Origin: Mesorhizobium sp. STM 4661
Lineage (GTDB): Bacteria; Pseudomonadota; Alphaproteobacteria; Rhizobiales; Rhizobiaceae
NCBI RefSeq assembly: GCF_000359125.1
Contig: NZ_CAAF010000085.1
Location: 1-64,000, forward strand
DNA length: 64,000 nucleotides
Direction: 5' to 3'
A program made the translations under genes and the position numbers. Positions 25,597 through 33,543 of the stretch are shown one piece after another. The notes beneath the pieces are model-generated. The model saw only the letters and a list, made by a program, of their open reading frames with translations. It did not search any database and had not been told where the DNA came from. The stretch's first letter is position 1, and the number at the start of each line of letters is the position of its first letter.

Positions 25597-25947
25597 TCAT
25601 TCGACATCGACATTGGGCAAGGGCCAGGCAGGACCCTCGCCGGCTGCCTCCTCTCTCCGACCAAGTTCCTCCAGGATCTTGCTTGCCGACACCCGCCAGG
25701 CAAGCCATTCGAGACGATCATGGGCGATCTGTTCAATGTACTGACTGTAGAGCTGCGGATACGCGGTCCTCAGCCAAAATCGGTGCTCCGGACAAAGCGC
25801 CATTGCCGCAAACACCCTGTCGCGCAATGCGTTCCTGATCTCCGGCTCGAAAAGATCGGGCTGAACACGCACGGTCTTCGGATCTTTCCAGGAGAAAGGC
25901 TCCAGAAGGATATCACAGCTCCACGTCACTTCCTGATTTTGTGTCAC
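25597..25947 (-). CDS. Conserved hypothetical protein downstream of repC
   Basis: A 116-residue protein, helical, with an aromatic-rich middle (FWLRTAYPQLYSQYIEQIAHDRLEWLAWRV) and no known domain. It starts 46 bases after the repC stop on the same strand, so it may be read from the repABC transcript. No strong ribosome site is seen. Confidence 0.5.
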   Translation of the reverse strand: MTQNQEVTWSCDILLEPFSWKDPKTVRVQPDLFEPEIRNALRDRVFAAMALCPEHRFWLRTAYPQLYSQYIEQIAHDRLEWLAWRVSASKILEELGRREEAAGEGPAWPLPNVDVE

Positions 25948-25993
25948 GGTTCCCGCGCAAGCTCTTGGAGGGGACGGCGATGTGCTCGCAACT

Positions 25994-27199
25994 TCATCCG
26001 GTCATCCTCACGGTAGCGCCATTGGCTTTAAGCGCCGCCATCAGCATCGGCCCGACGGAGAACTGCCCTGCCCTCGCCTTTTCGGTCAGCACCCGCAGAT
26101 AACCGCCGGCCGAGTTGATATGCTGCGCCCTTTGCAGGATGCAGGCAATCACGATCCCGGCGACCTCCTGGCCCATCACATGGCAAGCCTCCTCATAGGC
26201 CGAGGGCGACACGCCAAGGTAGCCTCGCACCTGGGCCGCGGTGATCATCAAGTCGCGCCAGTTTGCGATCCCGTCGGCTGCATAGTCGGTAATCTCGGGG
26301 CAGGCCTTCAGCACAAGTCCGATCGGATAGCCTTTCGGCTTCTCGTCGACTGCCCGTCTTGGCTCGACCGTCGCCCCGCTTTTCTCTAAAGCAGGTTCAA
26401 ATTCAGAAGTAGAGTCGGTGTTTGAATCAGATTGCTGCCGCTCGTTTTGAGAGTCATTGCCGCTCGGATTCGTGGAATTCATATGAATTTCCAGCACCTT
26501 ATCCACTTCGTCGTGCAATGCGGCCAGATCGATTACGATCGGCTCGAGCTCGGCAATGCAGGCTCGGCGCGGAATTGCCTCCACAATGCCGCGGAAACGC
26601 TTCCACAGGCCTCCCCAGTCGCCCGGAACATCTTCCTCAAGGGCCGCCTCGATCAGCTTGTGGATGTCGCGGCGGTGCAAGGTGATCCGCTCGCGCATAA
26701 GCCTGAGCGCCCTGTTGTCGGCGCGAACACGTTCGGCGGCCGCCTCGAACTCGTAAGCACGGACCAGCAGCGGGGCTAATGAGAAGCCAAAGGCTTCCTC
26801 GATCTCCCCTCCCCTGCCCTTGCGGGCGTAGCGCTTGCCGTTCGGGCTATCCCGCCGGATGATCAGCCCGCAATCAACAAGAGCCGCCAGGTGCCGCCTG
26901 ACTGTGGCATCGGGCATTCCGTGCGCCCTGAGCGACAGCTGAGCGTTCGAGGGAAAAACGATGAGGTCGTTTTCCTCACTCAACTCACTGTCAGGATAGA
27001 ATGATAGCAACGCATTCAGCACCGCCAAGGCACGATCGCCGATGCCGACGACGCTCTTGCCTTCGCAGAGGTTGCGATAGATCTGCCACTTGTCGACGAC
27101 CCTGCCCTTGGGGATCTCACGTGACTCGTTTTGTGCTGCCAGCATGGCAAGCGACATCGGCCGCCGCCCAAAGGGCGTCGTTGCAATACCCGTCTCCAT
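25994..27199 (-). CDS. repC: RepC replication initiator
   Basis: A 401-residue RepC, the initiator of repABC plasmids, which binds an origin inside its own coding sequence. Recognisable parts include FGRRPMSLAML, GRVVDKWQIYRNLCEGKSVVG, a winged-helix segment (SLRAHGMPDATVRRHLAALVDCGLI), a variable low-complexity linker (SGNDSQNERQQSDSNTDSTSE) and the C-terminal domain from KACPEITDYAADGI. GAGGGTG precedes the ATG at 27199. Expression should be limited by the ctRNA encoded opposite its leader. Confidence 0.93.
   Translation of the reverse strand: METGIATTPFGRRPMSLAMLAAQNESREIPKGRVVDKWQIYRNLCEGKSVVGIGDRALAVLNALLSFYPDSELSEENDLIVFPSNAQLSLRAHGMPDATVRRHLAALVDCGLIIRRDSPNGKRYARKGRGGEIEEAFGFSLAPLLVRAYEFEAAAERVRADNRALRLMRERITLHRRDIHKLIEAALEEDVPGDWGGLWKRFRGIVEAIPRRACIAELEPIVIDLAALHDEVDKVLEIHMNSTNPSGNDSQNERQQSDSNTDSTSEFEPALEKSGATVEPRRAVDEKPKGYPIGLVLKACPEITDYAADGIANWRDLMITAAQVRGYLGVSPSAYEEACHVMGQEVAGIVIACILQRAQHINSAGGYLRVLTEKARAGQFSVGPMLMAALKANGATVRMTG
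26380..26495. other. oriV: Candidate replication origin inside repC
   Basis: The DNA encoding the RepC linker is clearly more AT-rich than the rest of the gene and contains TTCATATGAA, a perfect 10-base palindrome, near 26477. In repABC plasmids the origin maps to such an AT-rich part of repC. The exact limits are not visible. Confidence 0.45.
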
Positions 27200-27257
27200 T
27201 TTCTTTCACCCTCGATTAGGCAAAAGAAATCTGCTCGCCAAAACGACGCCACGACTC

Positions 27258-27286
27258 TTGACAGTGATTCGGGGAAATGCGATTCT
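27258..27286 (+). promoter_or_regulatory. Promoter of the repABC counter-transcribed RNA
   Basis: TTGACA (27258-27263) is followed after 17 bases by GATTCT (27281-27286). It faces against repC, as expected for the antisense RNA promoter of repABC systems. Confidence 0.6.
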
Positions 27287-27292
27287 CAGCTT

Positions 27293-27345
27293 GCTACAGA
27301 CGTGAGAAGGGCTTCCGCGACGGTGACGTTCGGGGGCCTTTTTCT
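27293..27345 (+). ncRNA. incA: repABC counter-transcribed RNA (incA-type)
   Basis: Between repB and repC, on the strand opposite repC, a promoter is followed by a short transcript. It ends in a stem GGCTTCCG/CGGGGGCC (27310-27317 with 27331-27338, two G-U pairs) and the T-run TTTTTCTTTT. This is the layout of the small antisense RNA that base-pairs with the repC leader and controls copy number and incompatibility. The start point is estimated from the -10 box. Confidence 0.65.
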
Positions 27346-27353
27346 TTTGCGGT

Positions 27354-28319
27354 TCAGTCTCCTGTTTTCTTTGCCTGTTCCGATTCCCGGAAGGCCACGA
27401 AAAGTTCGTCTAGCCTATCAGCAATGAACGCGCCGAAGGTCGACGCGTCCTTCGATTTCAAGGCTAGCGTAAAGATCTTTCCCGTATCGGTGATCTTGGC
27501 GCGTACGGACTTGTCCCCTGGCGTCCAAGCTCTGTCTTGCGACTTCGCCGGCGCTCGGGCACGATTCGGAACGGAACTCAGGAAGTCAAACAATCGTGTG
27601 AAGCGGATATCGCTCTGAAGCGACGAAAAGTCTGCGCTCTTCACATAGTCCGCTGCCCTGAGCCCATTTTCATGACGCTCCATTAGCTTTGCGAGTTGCC
27701 ACCAGCGATCTCGACCTATGCCCTTGGCCGCTCCGACCGCCAAAATAATTCCCTCGGGGACGTGGCTGGTAACCGAGCGCATCTTGGAAAATGTCGTATC
27801 GTCCAGCGCTAGCGCCAGCTTGACGGTCTCAGGCGAATGGCCGGCCTTGAGGATACGCTCGGCAAATAAGGTCCGTTCAATGAAGGACAGATCTGCCCTG
27901 GCAGCGTTCTCCTGCCCCTGGGCTATCACATGGTCCTTATCGTCCATGTTCTTGACGACCGCTCGAACGGGCCGGCCCAAATGCCGGGCGACCTTGAGCC
28001 TTCGGTGTCCAAAGACAGTCTGATAGCGCCCTGGCGCCGATGGATGCGGCCTGACCAGGACGGGGGAATCTTGCCCGCGCTCCCGAATTGCCGCCAGCAG
28101 CTCAAGGAACTCGTCATCCGCGTCGTCGATACGATCTGAAACGAACGAACTGTCGATCAGGGCGGGATCCAGATCGACCACGGAACTCTTGGACAGCTCC
28201 TCAAAGGATTGCATGATCGATCGCGAGGCGCCTCGAACGGCGTAGTTGGCGACGTCCCGCACCTCCGCGGCAGCAGCCCCTGCCCCCATCACGCTTCCGA
28301 ATACGTCCTTGCGGGCCAT
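27354..28319 (-). CDS. repB: RepB partition protein (ParB-type)
   Basis: A 321-residue plasmid RepB. The ParB-like core reads SSFVSDRIDDADDEFLELLAAI, then PVLVRPHPSAPGRYQTVFGHRRLKVARHLG, then HVIAQGQENAARADLSFIERTLFA, and is followed by a helix-turn-helix. It binds parS sites and works with RepA to segregate the plasmid. CGGAG stands about eight bases before the ATG at 28319. It lies between repA and repC with a parS-like palindrome just upstream. Confidence 0.92.
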   Translation of the reverse strand: MARKDVFGSVMGAGAAAAEVRDVANYAVRGASRSIMQSFEELSKSSVVDLDPALIDSSFVSDRIDDADDEFLELLAAIRERGQDSPVLVRPHPSAPGRYQTVFGHRRLKVARHLGRPVRAVVKNMDDKDHVIAQGQENAARADLSFIERTLFAERILKAGHSPETVKLALALDDTTFSKMRSVTSHVPEGIILAVGAAKGIGRDRWWQLAKLMERHENGLRAADYVKSADFSSLQSDIRFTRLFDFLSSVPNRARAPAKSQDRAWTPGDKSVRAKITDTGKIFTLALKSKDASTFGAFIADRLDELFVAFRESEQAKKTGD

Positions 28320-28374
28320 TCAATCGCTCCGATTTTCCGCTAGGCGACTGATTTCGTAGAAAAAACCGCCTTTT

Positions 28375-28388
28375 TTTACTGCGGTAAA
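28375..28388. promoter_or_regulatory. parS: parS-like palindrome between repA and repB
   Basis: TTTACTGCGGTAAA is a 14-base near-palindrome centred on GC, of the general form seen for parS sites of repABC plasmids. A second copy with the form TTTACnGCnGTAAA lies upstream of repA at 29814. Confidence 0.65.
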
Positions 28389-28399
28389 GTGCCCTTCAA

Positions 28400-29602
28400 T
28401 CATGACCTGCCCCATGTGCGATGAATGAGGTCGACGATTTCCGAATTCACTGCATCAAGTGACTCAAGCGCCCGATCGTAGGTCGAGCGCGTAAACGCCG
28501 ATTTCTCCACCTCATACAGGGTCTGCTTGGTCAGACCGGCGTCCGAGATGGCAGTTGACTTGAGCATCGGGTTCTCAAGGATCTGACCGGCCAGCATGGA
28601 CTGCATGAAGCCGACCATCTGCGCTTGCGGAATGTCCGTGGGCTCGTAGCGGGTGATGAGGTAACGAAACCAGTCCAACTGGATTTCCGCGCCAGCCGCC
28701 TTAATGGTCTTCAGTATGCCCCCGAGCATCAGCAGAAACTGGCTCATGGACATCAGATCAAGCATCTGCGGATGAACCGTGATCAGAACGGATGTCGCTG
28801 CCGACATCGCCGTCAGGGTTAGATAGCCAAGCTGTGGCGGGCAATCGATGACTACGATATCGTAGCGGCTGTCCACTTCTGACAGCGCCTTTGCGATTCT
28901 GGTGAAAAACTGCCGGCCTGTACTGGACGACTTGTCCTGCATCGCTAGCGGCGTGTCGTACTCGTACTCCTGGAGTTCCAGATTGGCTGGGATGATGTCC
29001 AAGCCTGGGAAGTTGGTCGGCGATATCACGTCCGAAATCGGCTTTTGATCCTCATCGTAACGGATTGCCTCGTAGAGAGAGAGGTTACGGTCCAGTTCGG
29101 GCTGGAACCCATGAAGCGCAGAAAGCGACGCCTGCGGATCGAGGTCAATTGCCAGAACGCGATGCCCCGTCAGGGCCAGGTGTTGGGCGAGGTGGGCCGC
29201 CGTGGTGGTTTTGCCGCTGCCTCCCTTGAAATTTACGACCGCCACGATCTGGAGCTTGTCTCCAGGCTTGCGGTGCGGCACGTACTTCTTCACTTCGGTC
29301 CGACCATGGCGGTCCAGGAAATGGCGCAGCTCGAGCATCTGCTCCGCCGTGTAAGACCGCCGGCCGGAGGAATTTTGAGCGGGCAGGGGTCCTTTGCCCT
29401 CGAGATGAAGGCGCTTCAAATTGTTCTGCGACACGCCAAGATAGTGTGCGACTTCAGCCATTGAGAACGTGCGCAGAGTCTTTGTCGCGTCGGGTGGAAA
29501 CTTCTCCATACGGAGTTGATTGAGGCGTCGCGATATCTCGGCACCCTGCTCGAGAATTTTGTCATCGAACTCGAAGCTTGGTAGCCGCATGGCGATGTTC
29601 AT
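28400..29602 (-). CDS. repA: RepA partition ATPase (ParA-type)
   Basis: A ParA-family ATPase of about 400 residues. An N-terminal MerR-like helix-turn-helix (FSMAEVAHYLGVSQNNLKRL) is followed by the deviant Walker A KGGSGKTT (about 126-133) and Walker B-type VVIDCPP. It drives segregation with RepB and represses the repABC promoter. The ATG at 29602 is chosen because the chain then has the normal family length; an ATG at 29590 is also possible. It is the first gene of the operon. Confidence 0.92.
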   Translation of the reverse strand: MNIAMRLPSFEFDDKILEQGAEISRRLNQLRMEKFPPDATKTLRTFSMAEVAHYLGVSQNNLKRLHLEGKGPLPAQNSSGRRSYTAEQMLELRHFLDRHGRTEVKKYVPHRKPGDKLQIVAVVNFKGGSGKTTTAAHLAQHLALTGHRVLAIDLDPQASLSALHGFQPELDRNLSLYEAIRYDEDQKPISDVISPTNFPGLDIIPANLELQEYEYDTPLAMQDKSSSTGRQFFTRIAKALSEVDSRYDIVVIDCPPQLGYLTLTAMSAATSVLITVHPQMLDLMSMSQFLLMLGGILKTIKAAGAEIQLDWFRYLITRYEPTDIPQAQMVGFMQSMLAGQILENPMLKSTAISDAGLTKQTLYEVEKSAFTRSTYDRALESLDAVNSEIVDLIHRTWGRS

Positions 29603-29813
29603 TCTCGTCGAAATCCGAATTGGCGCTTTTTGCGATGAAACTATCCAACAAGCGCCATTAAGCTCCGATTCGGCCAAGCACAGCAAGAAGTTTTGGGTTA
29701 ACAGAAGGTTAACGGTGCGGACCAGCTCTCGGGGCCAACATCTCGATCATCGCCGACACGGTTTCCAGCCGTGCAGACCTAAGCCTATGTTTCCTCTGCC
29801 ATAAGCACCAGAA

Positions 29814-29827
29814 TTTACGGCAGTAAA
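29814..29827. promoter_or_regulatory. parS: parS-like palindrome upstream of repA
   Basis: TTTACGGCAGTAAA differs at one position from the reverse complement of the site at 28375-28388. Its place upstream of repA is normal for a second partition site. Confidence 0.65.
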
Positions 29828-30250
29828 ACGAGTCGCGCAGCAGCAATTGAGCTGGCCGGACTTTGCAGCCGCTGCCGACAGGACGAGCCGAGCATCGGGG
29901 GCAGCCCAGGGCATTGACAGGAGGTTATCGAGATATGGGCACGCAGAAATGCGTCAGTATCTGCGTCAGTATCTTGGCCCACGATGCTGAACGGGCCGAA
30001 CAAATCTGCAGTTGCGGCGGCCATTTGCGCGATCTCACGGAAAAAGCGCAGGTGTGCGCAGAAGTTCTCGGTGGCCGATGATCACCGCGTCGCCGGCGCG
30101 CGCGGTCGATCAGATTGCTGACCGAGATAGATGGCGCAGTGTCTTGACGCCGTCGTCGGACGAGATGCCGACCAAAACCGCGCTACGATCGAAGGGGCGG
30201 CACCGGATCCCGCGTGTCAAGCGCCTCGGCGCCACAGCTTTGCGTCTCGC
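29828..30250. other. Stretch without a confident gene upstream of repABC
   Basis: No supported gene is seen. It contains two adjacent copies of GCGTCAGTATCT (29951-29962 and 29963-29974). Short frames here lack ribosome sites and known domains; part may be a decayed gene. Confidence 0.4.
29951..29974. repeat. Tandem 12-base duplication
   Basis: The unit GCGTCAGTATCT occurs twice without a gap. It may reflect replication slippage. Confidence 0.6.
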
Positions 30251-31345
30251 TCAAAACAGATACGGTTTGTCCGCCCAGGCGAGCAGAATGGCGGCGTCCT
30301 GATCGGGTAGCCGCACCCGGCCCGTCCGGAGGCCTTGGGCGATCGCGTGACCGACATTCGGATCGACCCAGTGGCCGTGGGTCATCAGAAAGAACCAGGC
30401 GAAGGGCAGACCGATTTCGGTGTCGATCGCCTCGATCCGTTCCATCAGGCGGTGCACGGAGACGCCGTCGTCGGCGAGCAGCTGCTCAGTCGGCATTTTA
30501 AGGGGCCGCGGAATAAAACCGATCTCGCGCCGGCCGCGGTCCTCGAGGTCGTGGATGTCGAAGGCCCAGTGCGCAAAGATGCGGTCCGTGGCCGCACTCG
30601 ATCGCTCCCAGGCAACAAAAAAGCGGCTTTCGCGCGGCACGAAATCGAACCAGTCGGGATTGGCGTCGAAAAACGCGGTGTCGCGCGTGCCATCTGGCCC
30701 GACCTCGCGGATGACACGGTTTTCCAGCTCGGGCCGCTGCGCCTCGCGCAGTTCGCGTTCGATGCGCGTCCGGCGCGCCAAAAAACTGCGCATGTGGACG
30801 ATGCCGCCGCCGGAACGGCCGCGCAGCCGGTAGACTGGCCCTGCGAGCTGTTGTGTCTCGACCGCGGAACCGCGCAAAACCCAGGTCGGATCGAACAGAT
30901 CGTCGATGGCGCGGGGGCGATAGTCGGGATCGACCACCGCGCCGGCGAGAAACTCGATCTCGCGGCCGAGCGATATCTGCACGAAGTCGGCGACGCCGGG
31001 ACCGGTCGAGGCAAAGGCGAAGGCCGTGGTGCCGCGCCATTCGGCGAATTTTTCCCCGCTCTGACGATGCCGGTTCCAGAAGGCGTTGAGGTCACCGCCG
31101 ACCTCGGCCAGTTCATGCTCGACCCAGGCGCGATGGTCGCCGAGGCGGGTGCCGTCGGCAGCGACAACGTCGTGAGGGTTGCACCAGTAGGGATCGTCGA
31201 TGGTGGCCACGGTGAAGACGAAGCCCGGAAAGGCCTTGTTGAGGGCAGGCGCGAGTTCGACGTCGGCCGACTGCGGCTCTAAAGCCGCGAGCACGGTTTC
31301 GACGGAAGCGGGGTCGGGCAGGCGGACGGGTTTTTGCTCGGTCAT
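30251..31345 (-). CDS. Conserved hypothetical plasmid protein
   Basis: A 364-residue soluble protein of unknown function. The ATG at 31345 follows GGAG by eight bases. Visible features are an N-terminal helical region, a Trp-rich middle (WCNPHDVV; HRAWVEHELAEVGGDLNAFWN), an Arg-rich central helix (RSFLARRTRIERELREAQRPELE) and a C-terminal helical part (PFAWFFLMTHGHWVDP). There is no signal peptide and no obvious catalytic motif. It stands alone between the repABC block and the toxin-antitoxin region. Confidence 0.55.
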   Translation of the reverse strand: MTEQKPVRLPDPASVETVLAALEPQSADVELAPALNKAFPGFVFTVATIDDPYWCNPHDVVAADGTRLGDHRAWVEHELAEVGGDLNAFWNRHRQSGEKFAEWRGTTAFAFASTGPGVADFVQISLGREIEFLAGAVVDPDYRPRAIDDLFDPTWVLRGSAVETQQLAGPVYRLRGRSGGGIVHMRSFLARRTRIERELREAQRPELENRVIREVGPDGTRDTAFFDANPDWFDFVPRESRFFVAWERSSAATDRIFAHWAFDIHDLEDRGRREIGFIPRPLKMPTEQLLADDGVSVHRLMERIEAIDTEIGLPFAWFFLMTHGHWVDPNVGHAIAQGLRTGRVRLPDQDAAILLAWADKPYLF

Positions 31346-31541
31346 TCTCGGGCTCCGGCCGGGTGGGAAATCCGCGCTTTTTTCGTCAAGGGAACGCCGT
31401 GCGTCGTCGTCGGCGATCTTGGAGGGCGACTCTGGCTGATCTGGGTCCCGAAAACAACGCTGACGTCGCCGACCGCCGATGGGTGCGGAAGAGGGCGGCA
31501 ACTTGTGCGACAAGCCCTGAAACGACTATCTTGCACGCATT

Positions 31542-31817
31542 ATGATCAAGCATCTGGGTTCAGTCCTGACGACGGTGAACGCGCCCTACAGTGATCAACT
31601 GGACGACGCGGCGCTGGCGCATTGCCTTGCCGATATCGATCTGGCCAAACAGCATCCCGGTCATGTCAGCGCTTTTCTCGGCGAGGTCCCTATCGCCCAG
31701 CAAGTCGAGTTCGCGACCGCGCACCACATCGCGGTTGAGGACCTGAAGGCGTTTGCCGCCAAGTTCTCTGCCTGGACCGGCGAGAGCTATCCGCTCGCTG
31801 CGTTTAGCTGGACATGA
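31542..31817 (+). CDS. Putative partner (antitoxin-like) of the AbiEii-type gene
   Basis: A 91-residue helical protein with no recognised domain. Its stop overlaps the start of the following nucleotidyltransferase gene (ATGA at 31814), the usual arrangement of a toxin-antitoxin pair. The antitoxin role is inferred only from this position. Confidence 0.5.
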   Translation: MIKHLGSVLTTVNAPYSDQLDDAALAHCLADIDLAKQHPGHVSAFLGEVPIAQQVEFATAHHIAVEDLKAFAAKFSAWTGESYPLAAFSWT

Positions 31818-32459
31818 TAGGCGACGCCCGTCTGAATGGCGGCGGCTTTTTCGCATCACTATCGACCTGATTGACCAGCTTCGCGAGAATGCTGGGGGCT
31901 ACGGCTTTGAATGGTCATTTGGCGGCGGAACTGCGATGATGATCCAGATCGGCCATCGCGAAAGCCACGACATCGATATTTTCCTCGACGACCCTCAGTT
32001 GCTCGGGTTTGATCGACCCATCTAGAAGCCCCCTGCACTTTGAAACGATGCCATCTGGGGGACGGGCGTAGGTTTCAGGAGTTCGCCTTCGAAGGCATCG
32101 GCGAAATCGACTTCATTGTAGCGGGAGCGCTAACGACGGCGCCATACGAGAACCGTGTGGTGGAAGGCAGGACTGTGCGTCTTGAAACCAGTCCCGAAAT
32201 CATCGCCAAGAATGTCTATTACCGGGGATCGGAAGCCAACCCGCACGACATCTTCGACATCGCCGCCGCAGCCCGGTCGCAATTGGGCGAGTTGTCAACG
32301 CCCTGCGCGCTCCCGGAACAAGTCGCCCGCACCCGCGAGCGGATGAAAAAAGCTCAACCCGGAATTCGTCGGCCGCGCATCGCGCAACTGATGATCACGC
32401 CTGACTACGAAGCGTCGGCCGCCGACAGTCTGGACGCAGCGCTCGCTGCCTCGACATAG
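31814..32459 (+). pseudogene. AbiEii-like nucleotidyltransferase, three frameshifts
   Basis: Starting at ATG 31814 (MIGDARLNGGG) the coding sense moves through several frames. FRITIDLIDQLRENAGGYGFEWSFGGGTAMMIQIGHRESHDIDIF carries the GG-T-A and D-I-D catalytic pattern of AbiEii-type nucleotidyltransferases. LIDPSRSPLHFETMPS comes next, then GDGRRFQEFAFEGIGEIDFIVAG on to 32459. The shifts lie near 31850, 32008 and 32055. The catalytic half is present but cannot be made as one chain. Confidence 0.65.
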
Positions 32460-32586
32460 TCGCGCGCACGGTCGGCTCAATCCGCGTGTGCTAGGCAGCA
32501 CCTTGAATTGGTTCGGTGCCGAGCTTGAAAGTTGCCCAGAGCTGCCATATATTTTGCACAAGAAATATGACCCTCAATATGGTAGG

Positions 32587-32985
32587 ATGAATTCTGTGGC
32601 TCATGCACTGAAGATCCCCGAGCAGAATGGACCTCTCATCTTGTCCTATATGGACCGGAACGGGAAGATTGCGATCGAGCAGGTCGCGGACGGGTTTGGC
32701 ATGTCCAAGGGCCAGTTGGCCCAGACCGCTGGTCTTGCTCGCGAGACCCTTTATCGGTCGGAGCGCAGCGCGACGGTTAAGACACAAGGACGTCTGCGGG
32801 AAATGCTTGAGATCATCAGTCGCGTGACGGATTGGGCGGGCGGCAAGGAGCAGGCGATGGCTTGGTATCGAGCTCAGCCGCTTCCAGCATTTGGCGGACG
32901 CACTGCTGAAGCGCTGGTGAAGGACGGCAAGGCAGCTGCGGTCCGTGATTATCTCGATCACATGGCCGTTGGTGGTTTCGCTTGA
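32587..32985 (+). CDS. Xre/MbcA/ParS-type antitoxin of a RES toxin
   Basis: About 132 residues from the ATG at 32587. A helix-turn-helix region (GMSKGQLAQTAGLARETLYRS) is followed by a C-terminal DUF2384-type toxin-binding domain (ISRVTDWAGGKEQAMAWYRAQPLPAFGGRTAEALVKDG). It would neutralise the RES-domain protein encoded directly after it and autorepress the operon. The frame is open upstream to 32488 but reads as noncoding there. The stop overlaps the toxin start. Confidence 0.85.
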   Translation: MNSVAHALKIPEQNGPLILSYMDRNGKIAIEQVADGFGMSKGQLAQTAGLARETLYRSERSATVKTQGRLREMLEIISRVTDWAGGKEQAMAWYRAQPLPAFGGRTAEALVKDGKAAAVRDYLDHMAVGGFA

Positions 32986-33500
32986 GGTTCGTTGGAACCT
33001 GTTACCGCGCACACGATCCACGTTGGGCATTCAAGCCGACTTCCGGCGAAGGGGCGGCGATCAGAGGTGCGCGATTTAATCCCAAAGGCGTGCCGGCGCT
33101 CTATTTGGCGCTGACCATCATGACAGCGGTCAAGGAAGCCAACCAGGGGTTCGCGCACCGGATCGATCCGTGCGTGCTGTGTTCCTATGAGATCGACTGC
33201 GATGACATCGTGGATCTGACAACAGACGAGGGCAGGGGAGAATTTTCTATCGCGCTCGAGGAGATGGCCTGCGCCTGGGGGACGGCGCTCAGCGACGGAG
33301 AGCGCCCAGCGTCCTGGTCCATCTACGACCGCTTGCGACCTCGAAATATTGCCGGCATTGTGGTCCCAAGTTTCGCGCCGAGCGCCGAGATGGAGGATCG
33401 TAACCTGGTACTTTGGGACTGGGGTCCGGGCCTGCCGCACAAGGTAACTGTATTCGACCCGAGCGGCCGGCTGCCGAAGGACCAGCTATCCTGGCGCTAA
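32982..33500 (+). CDS. RES-domain toxin
   Basis: A 172-residue RES-family toxin with the Arg, Glu and Ser residues of the family: CYRAHDPRWAFKPTSGEG, then GARFNPKGVPALYLA, then TAVKEANQGF, and WSIYDRLRPRNIAGIVVPSFA near the end. Characterised RES toxins degrade or modify NAD+ and stop growth. The start is a TTG that overlaps the antitoxin stop (TTGA), so translation is probably coupled. Confidence 0.85.
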   Translation: MRFVGTCYRAHDPRWAFKPTSGEGAAIRGARFNPKGVPALYLALTIMTAVKEANQGFAHRIDPCVLCSYEIDCDDIVDLTTDEGRGEFSIALEEMACAWGTALSDGERPASWSIYDRLRPRNIAGIVVPSFAPSAEMEDRNLVLWDWGPGLPHKVTVFDPSGRLPKDQLSWR

Positions 33501-33543
33501 CGCACTCTCGGCATCCGAAGGGCAGGGGAAGGAGTCTTTCGCC

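Noticed and set aside
29863..30081. Possible 72-residue gene upstream of repA
   Set aside because: The frame runs through a tandem 12-base duplication and has no domain or conserved look.
30335..31282. Plus-strand open frame of 315 codons
   Set aside because: Antisense to the 364-residue hypothetical protein, which has the better ribosome site and composition.
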